Shown here one piece after another: positions 1-5,271 of a DNA stretch of 7,817 nt (position 1 is the stretch's first letter; each line of letters starts with the position of its first letter). Source of the stretch: CAWINH01 sp963837425 (GTDB taxonomy: Bacteria > Chloroflexota > Limnocylindria > QHBO01); contig CAWINH010000008.1 in assembly GCA_963837425.1 (NCBI GenBank), forward strand, positions 1 to 7,817, read 5' to 3'. A program made the translations under genes and the position numbers. The notes beneath the pieces are model-generated. The model had not been told where the DNA came from and made no database searches. It worked only from the letters and a program-made list of their open reading frames with translations.

Positions 1-83
1 TACCAGCCCATTATCAAGCGTGCCGGGTCGTCTCCCGGAGGCTCGGGCCGGCCCGGGGCATGCTGCGGCGATCTCGAACGCGG

Positions 84-473
84 TCAGCCCCGCCGGCGAT
101 TCCAGATGAGGGCGCCGACATAGGCGATGCCGGCCACCGCGGCGACGATGGCGAAGTCCGAGCCCGATTCGCCGTTCGCGAGGGCCCACAGGAAGCCACC
201 AATCGCCACCACGATGGCCGCGATCCCGGCAACGGCGGTGGCCCGGATGTTGAAGGAGGCGAGTCGCTCGTCAATGGGCCGGCCCGCGAGGATGCCTATG
301 GTCTCGCTCCTCTCACTAAAGAACAGCAACACGCCGGAGTAGGTCGCCATCACGGCGAACATCGCGAGTCCGAGCACAGGCTGACCACCCACCGTCGAGG
401 CGAGGAACATCGCCACGCCAAGCAACACGCCTACAGCTGGGGTGGCCCATCTAACGCCCATCATCGTCTCCAT
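84..473 (-). CDS. Small four-helix membrane protein (DUF2178-like) paired with an XRE regulator
   Basis: This encodes 129 residues with four predicted membrane helices at about 9-27, 32-52, 77-97 and 107-124. A polar loop between helices 2 and 3 contains ERSE (54-57) and DER (68-70), and the protein ends in NRRRG. I chose the ATG at 473 because GGAGGAG lies seven bases upstream; a longer frame exists but lacks such a site. The start lies inside the 3' end of the regulator gene (stop at 451-453), a 23-base overlap in another frame, so the two are almost certainly translationally coupled. Small XRE regulators encoded next to short membrane proteins with a DER-containing loop are a known arrangement, and the family resembles DUF2178, but I assign that by pattern only. 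Its biochemical role is unknown. It could be a sensor or partner that influences the repressor; that is inference. Confidence 0.82.
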   Translation of the reverse strand: METMMGVRWATPAVGVLLGVAMFLASTVGGQPVLGLAMFAVMATYSGVLLFFSERSETIGILAGRPIDERLASFNIRATAVAGIAAIVVAIGGFLWALANGESGSDFAIVAAVAGIAYVGALIWNRRRG

Positions 474-654
474 GGAACATCTCCTCCACCGGCTTGCCAA
501 AGAACCGCGCCAGCGCGAAGGCCAGCGGGAGCGACGGGAGGTAGCGGCCGGTCTCGATAGCGTTGATCGTCTGGCGCGACACCTGCATCAATTTGGCCAG
601 GTCCTCCTGTCGGAGGCCCTTCATCGTCCGCAGGTCTCGCACGTCGTTGCGCAT
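451..654 (-). CDS. XRE-family helix-turn-helix transcriptional regulator (single-domain, 67 aa)
   Basis: The protein is essentially one Cro/CI-type HTH domain. Residues 5-20 (VRDLRTMKGLRQEDLA) form helix 1 and the start of the turn, and SRQTINAIETGRYLPS (26-41) is the recognition helix with its following loop, the classic signature of this family. A short acidic tail (VEEMFHGDDDGR) follows. The frame extends upstream to an ATG at 732, but that would translate through the promoter and operator and adds residues unlike the family, so the start is set at the ATG at 654, which gives the usual family length. There is no clear SD; a -10-like TACCTT ends seven bases before the ATG, which points to a leaderless transcript. 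It overlaps the downstream membrane protein gene. The three half-sites directly upstream make autorepression likely, which is inferred from position and symmetry. Confidence 0.93.
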   Translation of the reverse strand: MRNDVRDLRTMKGLRQEDLAKLMQVSRQTINAIETGRYLPSLPLAFALARFFGKPVEEMFHGDDDGR

Positions 655-690
655 TTGTGGAAAGGTACCTTGACATGCCCTCGATGTCAA
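655..690 (-). promoter_or_regulatory. Promoter of the XRE/membrane-protein cassette
   Basis: Read on the minus strand, a perfect -35 hexamer TTGACA (690-685) is followed by a 17-base spacer and TACCTT (667-662), which fits the TANNNT -10 form. The start codon ATG at 654 follows after seven bases, so transcription would begin at or next to the A of ATG and give a leaderless mRNA. The -35 lies inside the central operator half-site and the -10 overlaps a ten-base palindrome (AAGGTACCTT, 662-671). A bound repressor would therefore block RNA polymerase directly. Confidence 0.7.
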
Positions 691-703
691 GCCGGCTTGA
701 CAT
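669..703. promoter_or_regulatory. Operator with three identical half-sites, probably for the adjacent XRE repressor
   Basis: The eight-base element CTTGACAT occurs at 669-676 and 696-703, and its exact complement ATGTCAAG at 684-691. This makes two overlapping dyads that share the middle half-site. The inner one is a perfect 20-base palindrome, ATGTCAAGCCGGCTTGACAT (684-703). The outer one has eight-base arms separated by seven bases (669-691). Such symmetry next to a Cro/CI-type gene is the usual form of an autoregulatory operator. Binding by this particular protein is inferred. Confidence 0.8.
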
Positions 704-1077
704 GCGGTTGCGTTCACATTCAGCCGGTCCAAGTGCCGCGAGCGCCGTAACGTCGGGGTGACGTAATGGGGCCACGTGCCCTCGTCCGGCTGCTACGTCA
801 TCTTGGAGCTTCGATCGGCATGCTCTGCTGGTAGCCCGCGGAGAATGAAGCAGGTCTGGGCGCGACCACGACCAGGACCGCGCGATCAAAGGACGGCGGA
901 ATGGTTGCCGATGGCGGAGGCGGCGGACCTTTGGGGATCTGTCCGTCGATGTAGCAAACGTTCGCCTCCGAGTTGTCCGCGTAACTGGGCAACTGCCGGT
1001 TGCTGGCAACGGCCGGCAGTTGACGGATCGCCCTCACCGTCGAGTGGGAACGATGCCCCACCTCGAACCAGCCCGGC
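704..1077. other. Gene-poor intergenic stretch between the glycosyltransferase and the XRE cassette
   Basis: No convincing gene was found here on either strand. One open minus-strand frame ending at 798 could be read from a GTG at 1037 (79 residues, with a run of prolines), but it has no SD, no recognisable domain and would run through the hairpin at 990-1022. It may be chance or a relic. The stretch lies downstream of the glycosyltransferase and upstream of the XRE promoter, both on the minus strand. Confidence 0.5.
990..1022 (-). terminator. Strong hairpin downstream of the glycosyltransferase, possible terminator
   Basis: CAACTGCCGG (990-999) and CCGGCAGTTG (1013-1022) form a perfect ten-base-pair stem around 13 bases. 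Inside the loop, TTGC (1000-1003) can also pair with GCAA (1006-1009). It begins 55 bases after the glycosyltransferase stop codon on the same strand. No T-run follows on the minus strand, so a classic intrinsic terminator is not certain. It could be a T-less terminator, an mRNA-stabilising structure or a protein-binding site. Confidence 0.45.
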
Positions 1078-3012
1078 TCAGGCGCCCGGAGCTGGACTCG
1101 CCGCGACCGTTCGCCTGGCCGCCGGCTCCCCGGATCGGAGCACCGCCCCGCGCCAGGTAGCATCCTCCGCGCCGAAGAGCGCCAGGGCCAGGCGACGAAC
1201 GGTGGCCATCTGGCCGTCGGCGAACTCCAGGCCCACCATCGTTCGCCCGTCCGGCTGCGGCTCGCTGCGGCGCACGATGCCGCGCAGCCCCAGCCGCGTG
1301 CCGTCCACCGTCAGCGCCAGTCGGACCCGGGCACCGAGCACCGGCCGCGTGGAAGCGATGAGCTGCGCGCCGGTCAGCGACACGTCCAGCGCCGTGGCCC
1401 GGCGCCCGCTGAGGTGCGCCGCCAGGCGGACGCTGAAGCGAACGCTCGCACGTCGCTCGCCGGCAAAGCGCGCGGCGCGGATCCGGCTGATGGCCGCCAC
1501 CAGGAGTCCCAGGTTTACGGCGGCGAAGAAGCCAGCTGCCACCGCGGCGCCCGGTTCCGCGTAGCGGGTGGGGGTCAGCCCGAAGGCGGTGAGGGTCAGC
1601 CAGGCGATGGCGCCCGTGCTCGCGACCGCCAGCACCACGAGCAGCCGCGGCACTCGCGCCCCGCGCCGGCTCGCCTGTCCCTTGGGGGTCACCCAGAAGG
1701 GCCGATGCACGTCGCGCCGCAGGAGCGTGAGCGTGGCCGGCAGGACGGCTGGCATGCGGAGTGTCTCGAAGAGCATGGACAGGACCGGCGGGTAGTGGCC
1801 GCGGGCCAGGAGCCGGAGCGCAATGAACTGGGAGACCAGGGTCGCGGCGAATGCCGGACCGAAGATGTAGCCCGGCGCGGAGATGGGAGACCCGGCGGTG
1901 GCGATCACGAACACCGGCAGGACCATGTAGGCGAGCATCCGCCACGAGTCGAACCAGGCGAAGAGGGTGGCCAGGAACGCCGCCCGCTGCCCGAAGCTGA
2001 GGCCGCGCCCGAAGAGCGGGTTCTCGATGCGGAGGACCTGCATGGCGCCCGTCGCCCACCGGTGGCGCTGCCCCAGGTAGGCGTTCGCATCGGCTGGGGC
2101 GAGCCCGTTGGCCAGGATCTCGTTGTGGTAGACGCCCGTCCAGCCGCGGCGGTACATGCGGATGGTGGTCTGGATGTCCTCCGTCACCGATTCGGTGGCA
2201 ACCCCGCCCACCTCGCGCAGCGCGCGTGTCCTGACCAGCGCGCAGGTCCCGCACCAGAAGGGGGCCTGCCAGCGGTTCTTGGCCGGCGCAATGACGCGGT
2301 AGAAGACGGACTCCTCGTTGAAGTACCCGTCGCCCCGGCGCTCGTGCTCGAACGACTCGAGGTTGTAGAAGGACTGCGGCGTCTGGACGAGCGCCACCCG
2401 CGGGTTGTCGAAGTAGCAGAGCGTGTTGATCAGGAAGTCGCGGGTGGGGACGTGGTCGGCGTCCAGGACGGCCACGACATCGGCCTTGACCACGCCGAGC
2501 GCGTGGTTCAGGTTGCCCGCCTTGGCGTGCGCGTGCTCGGTGCGCGCCAGGTAGCTGGCACCCAGCTCCTCGGCCAGCTCGCGGACCTCGGGCCGATCAC
2601 CGTCGTCGAGGACCCAGGTCTCGTGGGCGGGGTGCAACGCGACCGACGCGGCCACGGTGGGGAGCAGGACCTCGAGCGATTCGTTGTAGGTGGGGATCAG
2701 AACCGCCACCCGCAGGGAGGTGCTGCGAACCGGTCGCCAGGCCGGTCGCTGGCCAATGTCCCACAGCGCAAAGCTGTAGAAGGCCAGGCCCAGCGCGTTG
2801 TGCAGCTCCACCGCGAAGAGGGGCACCGCCAGCCACCAGACCTGCATGTTGATGGTGCCGCCCACCAGCCGCCAGGCGAGGTAGCCGGCGGTGAGCGCCA
2901 GGGCCAGGATCGCGGCAATGCGGATGAGCGCGGTCCGCCGGCGATCCTCGGTCGGCCAGCCGCCGCCCGGAATTGCGGCCAGCGTCGGACGCCGCGGAGC
3001 TCCCGTGGTCAT
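1078..3012 (-). CDS. bcsA: Cellulose synthase-like glycosyltransferase (GT2 domain with C-terminal PilZ domain)
   Basis: This encodes a 644-residue integral membrane enzyme predicted to polymerise a beta-glucan from a UDP-sugar and extrude it through its own channel. Two N-terminal helices (about 31-50, 58-82) precede a GT2 catalytic domain (about 100-330) with VLIPTYNES (104-112), DDG (136-138), the metal-site DAD (184-186), FWCGT (252-256), the TED motif with the catalytic base (277-279) and QRHRW (315-319), a QxxRW site. Several C-terminal helices follow (about 344-508), with FWVTPK (439-444) matching the FxVTxK gating-loop motif of BcsA. A PilZ domain closes the protein, with RASVR (521-525, RxxxR) and DVSLTG (543-548, D/NxSxxG), the two c-di-GMP contacts. 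It is shorter than enterobacterial BcsA and lacks two of its N-terminal helices. No bcsB, bcsZ or bcsC lies beside it. The start at 3012 is chosen because upstream residues are not family-like; SD is weak. The motifs make UDP-glucose and cellulose likely, but another beta-glucan is possible. Confidence 0.88.
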   Translation of the reverse strand: MTTGAPRRPTLAAIPGGGWPTEDRRRTALIRIAAILALALTAGYLAWRLVGGTINMQVWWLAVPLFAVELHNALGLAFYSFALWDIGQRPAWRPVRSTSLRVAVLIPTYNESLEVLLPTVAASVALHPAHETWVLDDGDRPEVRELAEELGASYLARTEHAHAKAGNLNHALGVVKADVVAVLDADHVPTRDFLINTLCYFDNPRVALVQTPQSFYNLESFEHERRGDGYFNEESVFYRVIAPAKNRWQAPFWCGTCALVRTRALREVGGVATESVTEDIQTTIRMYRRGWTGVYHNEILANGLAPADANAYLGQRHRWATGAMQVLRIENPLFGRGLSFGQRAAFLATLFAWFDSWRMLAYMVLPVFVIATAGSPISAPGYIFGPAFAATLVSQFIALRLLARGHYPPVLSMLFETLRMPAVLPATLTLLRRDVHRPFWVTPKGQASRRGARVPRLLVVLAVASTGAIAWLTLTAFGLTPTRYAEPGAAVAAGFFAAVNLGLLVAAISRIRAARFAGERRASVRFSVRLAAHLSGRRATALDVSLTGAQLIASTRPVLGARVRLALTVDGTRLGLRGIVRRSEPQPDGRTMVGLEFADGQMATVRRLALALFGAEDATWRGAVLRSGEPAARRTVAASPAPGA

Positions 3013-3025
3013 GCGGGTGACCCTA
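3013..3025 (-). promoter_or_regulatory. Putative -10 element of the glycosyltransferase gene (leaderless type)
   Basis: On the minus strand TAGGGT (3025-3020) lies exactly seven bases before the ATG at 3012, the same spacing as in the XRE cassette. No good -35 hexamer is visible at 16-18 bases further upstream, so this is a pattern-based call that gains weight only from its recurrence in the window. Confidence 0.4.
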
Positions 3026-3071
3026 CCGGAGATCCCGCTCCCAGCGACAGCGTGCCGAAGTGCCAGCGCGC

Positions 3072-3107
3072 ACCGGTACCTTTGACCCATGTAGTGCCAG
3101 TACCGGT
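3072..3107. repeat. Inverted repeat in the divergent intergenic region, possible operator
   Basis: ACCGGTAC (3072-3079) and GTACCGGT (3100-3107) are perfect eight-base inverted arms separated by 20 bases, and each also contains the six-base palindrome ACCGGT. They sit between the divergent glycosyltransferase and small membrane-protein genes, where a shared regulator could bind. No regulator is identified, and GC-rich palindromes can arise by chance. Confidence 0.4.
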
Positions 3108-3147
3108 CACCCCCGCTATGCTGCAGGCAGGCAGAGAGATCGCCACC

Positions 3148-3459
3148 ATGTACCCTCGAGTCATCCTCACGATCCTTTTCCTCGCCCAGCTGGGTGACGC
3201 GCTGACCTTCACGATCGGGGAGGCGCTTCACGGCATTGGCCTTGAGTCGAACGGCCTGGTGCGGCTGGCGTACGACGACGGCGGCCTGGCCGGCGTCCTC
3301 TTCCTGAAGTGCGCGACGATCGTCCTGGTCCTGGCTGCGCTGGCCATCCCGGCGCGGCGCCGGCCGCGCTTCTTCCTGGTGCTGGCGGCGGCCGGAACGC
3401 TCGTTGGCCTGCTGGGCGTCATCACCAATCTGTGGTCGCTCGTACTGCTATCCGGTTGA
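3148..3459 (+). CDS. Small three-helix membrane protein (DUF5658-like)
   Basis: This encodes 103 residues with helices at about 4-24, 46-66 and 74-96, linked by a basic ARRRPR stretch (69-74). An acidic residue in the first helix (D17 in QLGDALT) and LESNGL (32-37) after it recall the DUF5658 pattern of a helix with aspartate followed by an ExNP-like turn; this is recognition by pattern and not certain. The ATG at 3148 is preferred because AGAGAGAT lies about eight bases upstream. An alternative ATG at 3118 has no SD and falls in a possible -10 (TATGCT, 3117-3122). The gene is divergent from the cellulose synthase-like gene and 32 bases before folK, with which it may be partly co-transcribed. 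Function is unknown. Confidence 0.75.
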   Translation: MYPRVILTILFLAQLGDALTFTIGEALHGIGLESNGLVRLAYDDGGLAGVLFLKCATIVLVLAALAIPARRRPRFFLVLAAAGTLVGLLGVITNLWSLVLLSG

Positions 3460-3476
3460 GCCGGCGCCGGATCGGC

Positions 3477-3491
3477 TAGAGTCCCCGCAAC
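3477..3491 (+). promoter_or_regulatory. Putative -10 element of folK (near-leaderless)
   Basis: TAGAGT (3477-3482) fits TANNNT and ends nine bases before the GTG start of folK. There is no SD in that interval. A transcript starting six to nine bases after the hexamer would have almost no leader. No clear -35 is visible, and part of the upstream region is the end of the preceding gene. Confidence 0.4.
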
Positions 3492-4010
3492 GTGCGCGCA
3501 TTCATTGGGCTGGGCGGGAACCTGGGCGACCCGCCGGCGACGTTCGCTAGCGCGGTGGCCGAGCTGCGGGCCATTGGCCAGGTGGTCAGGGTCTCCAGCC
3601 TGTACGCATCGGCTCCGCGTGACATGACGGACCAGCCGGAATTCACGAACGCCGTCCTCGAGCTGGAGACGGACTACGAGCCGGCCCAGCTCCTGTTCGC
3701 GCTGAAGCGGCTGGAGATCACGCTCGGCCGCGACCCGCAGGGTGCGCGATACGGCCCGCGGGTGATCGACCTGGACATCCTCTCCTTCGACGGCAAATGC
3801 GTGGAGGACCTGGAGCGCGACCTCATCGTGCCGCACCCGCGCCTCGTGGAGCGGCGGTTCGCGCTCGAGCCGCTCGCGGAGCTCGACCCGGGGCTGCGCC
3901 CGTGGCGCAACTGCGCGGACCTGCGGACCGATGTGACCGTCGCCGACCTCCTGCCCAGCGTCGCCGACCAGGACGTGCGGCGGATCGGCGGACCGGAGTG
4001 GTCGGACTAG
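3492..4010 (+). CDS. folK: 2-amino-4-hydroxy-6-hydroxymethyldihydropteridine pyrophosphokinase (HPPK)
   Basis: HPPK transfers pyrophosphate from ATP to 6-hydroxymethyl-7,8-dihydropterin, the step before dihydropteroate synthase in folate synthesis; the enzyme is cytosolic. The 172-residue length fits the family. Visible hallmarks are GLGGNLGD at the N-terminus (6-13), the ATP/Mg signature RYGPRVIDLDIL (86-97) with the two metal-binding aspartates D93 and D95, and VPHPRLVERRFALEPLAEL (113-131). Translation starts at a GTG at 3492, fixed by the conserved N-terminal strand beginning two residues later. There is no SD. folB and folP, frequent neighbours elsewhere, are absent here. The gene converges on glpX. 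Identity is secure from motifs. Confidence 0.96.
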   Translation: MRAFIGLGGNLGDPPATFASAVAELRAIGQVVRVSSLYASAPRDMTDQPEFTNAVLELETDYEPAQLLFALKRLEITLGRDPQGARYGPRVIDLDILSFDGKCVEDLERDLIVPHPRLVERRFALEPLAELDPGLRPWRNCADLRTDVTVADLLPSVADQDVRRIGGPEWSD

Positions 4011-4157
4011 CTCGACGGGCTGGCCTCCTTCCTCCACGGATCCTTCCATACGTGAACCCCGGTCGCGCTAAGCGAGATTCGACGCCTGATCGGAGCCATG
4101 CGGACCTCATTCACGCTCGCGACTGACGCCGGCCCGGGCCCACCGGTCGCTTGAAAC

Positions 4158-4239
4158 CGGATAACGTGCCCACCATTCGCGCCTGGCGAAACGGAGCGCC
4201 ATTCGCGCGGATAACGTGCCCACCATTCGCGCGTGGCGA
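4158..4239. repeat. Pair of 32-base direct repeats with internal hairpins in the folK/glpX convergent gap
   Basis: Copy 1 (4158-4189) and copy 2 (4208-4239) are identical except at one base (C at 4183, G at 4233) and are spaced by 50 bases. The core reads GGATAACGTGCCCACC then ATTCGCGC. Its last ten bases, CCATTCGCGC, occur a third time between the copies (4199-4208), so this motif appears at 4173, 4199 and 4223. Each full copy ends in a potential hairpin, TTCGC-N5-GCGA, and the single mismatch falls in its loop. The gap of 263 bases (4011-4273) holds no other feature that I can support. The repeat could be a REP-like intergenic element or a bidirectional transcription end. It has no T-run. 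Confidence 0.8.
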
Positions 4240-4273
4240 GATCCCTGGCGGCCCGGGCGGCGAGGCCGACCCC

Positions 4274-5248
4274 CTAGAGGCGGACCCGCGGCGGCGCGTT
4301 CCGGTCGAAGGTGTGGACCGTGTCGATGAAGCGGACCGTGCTCCGCTTGTAGCTCATCGTGAGAGAGTGCGTCCGCGCCCCGCCGCCGAAGAAGCGGACG
4401 CCGCGCAGCAGCTCCCCGTCGGTGACGCCGGTGGCGGAGAAGACGACCTCCTCCCCGGAGGCCAGGTCCTTCGTGTAGAAGATCCGGCCCTCGGAGACGT
4501 CCACGCCCATCCCGCGCGCCCGCTCGCGATCCGCATCCGAGCGCCATTCGAACGAGCCCTGGATCTCGCCCCCCAGGCACTTCAGAGCGGCCGCGGTCAG
4601 CACCCCCTCGGGAGCGCCGCCAATCCCCATCACGGCATGCACGCCGGTGCCGGAGACGGCAACGCTGATGCCGGCGGTGAGGTCGCCGTCGCCAATGAGC
4701 TTGATCCGCGCCCCGGCGGCGCGGACGTCGGCGATCAGCTGCTCGTGGCGCGGCCGCTCAAGGATGACGACGGTGATGTCGTACGGCTCGCGACCGAGCC
4801 GCTCGGCGATGATCCGGATGGTGCGGTCCACCGGATCGTTGAGGTTGACGTGCCCCGCCACCTGGGGCCCAACGATCAGCTTGCGCAGGTACGTGTCCGG
4901 GGCGTGCATCAGGCCGCCCGGCTCGGCCGCGGCGAGCACCGCGGTCGCGTTGGCGGAGCCGGTCGCGACGAGGTTCGTGCCTTCCAGCGGGTCGACCGCA
5001 ATGTCGATCTGGACCGCCGCGTCCGGGTTCCCGACCTTTTCGCCGATATAGAGCATGGGCGCCTGGTCGCGCTCGCCCTCGCCAATGACGATGGTGCCGC
5101 TGATCTCGGCCTCCTCCATGGCGCGGCGCATGGCCTCGGTGGCGGCCTGGTCGGCCCCGTCCCGATCGCCGCGGCCCATGAGCCGCGCGGCGGCGATCGC
5201 GCCGGACTCGGTGGCCGCAACGGCCTCGACGGTGATCAGCTTTTCCAT
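4274..5248 (-). CDS. glpX: Class II fructose-1,6-bisphosphatase
   Basis: The enzyme hydrolyses fructose 1,6-bisphosphate to fructose 6-phosphate and phosphate, the committed phosphatase step of gluconeogenesis, in the cytosol with a divalent metal. At 324 residues it has normal family length. Visible GlpX hallmarks are GEGERDQAPMLYIGEKVG (56-73), the lithium-sensitive phosphatase-type metal motif DIAVDPLEGT (82-91), GDGDL (186-190) and MGIGGAPEGVL (207-217), whose glutamate E214 is expected to bind metal. The ATG at 5248 is preceded by GGAGGAGGGG, one of the strongest SD sites in the window. It begins 23 bases after the purH stop codon on the same strand, so the two form an operon. In some lineages GlpX homologues also act on sedoheptulose bisphosphate; the sequence does not decide this. 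Confidence 0.97.
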   Translation of the reverse strand: MEKLITVEAVAATESGAIAAARLMGRGDRDGADQAATEAMRRAMEEAEISGTIVIGEGERDQAPMLYIGEKVGNPDAAVQIDIAVDPLEGTNLVATGSANATAVLAAAEPGGLMHAPDTYLRKLIVGPQVAGHVNLNDPVDRTIRIIAERLGREPYDITVVILERPRHEQLIADVRAAGARIKLIGDGDLTAGISVAVSGTGVHAVMGIGGAPEGVLTAAALKCLGGEIQGSFEWRSDADRERARGMGVDVSEGRIFYTKDLASGEEVVFSATGVTDGELLRGVRFFGGGARTHSLTMSYKRSTVRFIDTVHTFDRNAPPRVRL

Positions 5249-5271
5249 GTGCCCCTCCTCCGCATCGGCCT

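Noticed and set aside
23..57. Terminator for the left-hand cassette (CCGGG/CCCGG hairpin at 23-38 and the palindrome CGGGCCGGCCCG at 44-55)
   Set aside because: The stems are short or lack a loop and no T-run follows on the minus strand; such palindromes are common at this G+C.
697..725. Plus-strand promoter from the TTGACA at 697-702
   Set aside because: No -10-like hexamer lies 16-18 bases downstream, and no plus-strand gene follows; the match comes from the operator half-site.
655..732. N-terminal extension of the XRE regulator to the ATG at 732
   Set aside because: It would place the -35, the -10 and all three operator half-sites inside the coding sequence, and the added residues do not fit the family.
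1414..3117. Very long plus-strand open frame running into the small membrane protein gene
   Set aside because: It is antisense to the glycosyltransferase, which has intact family motifs; the opposite strand stays open because of G/C-rich third positions. Only its end (3148-3459) is a plausible protein.
4141..4165. tRNA-Ser-like anticodon region (CTTGAAA flanked by CCGGT/ACCGG)
   Set aside because: The pairing gives an eight-base loop instead of seven, and no acceptor stem, D arm or T arm (GGTTCGA) can be found around it.
4158..4239. CRISPR-like array from the repeated 32-base unit
   Set aside because: There are only two full copies, the 18-base interval contains part of the repeat itself, and no cas gene is nearby.
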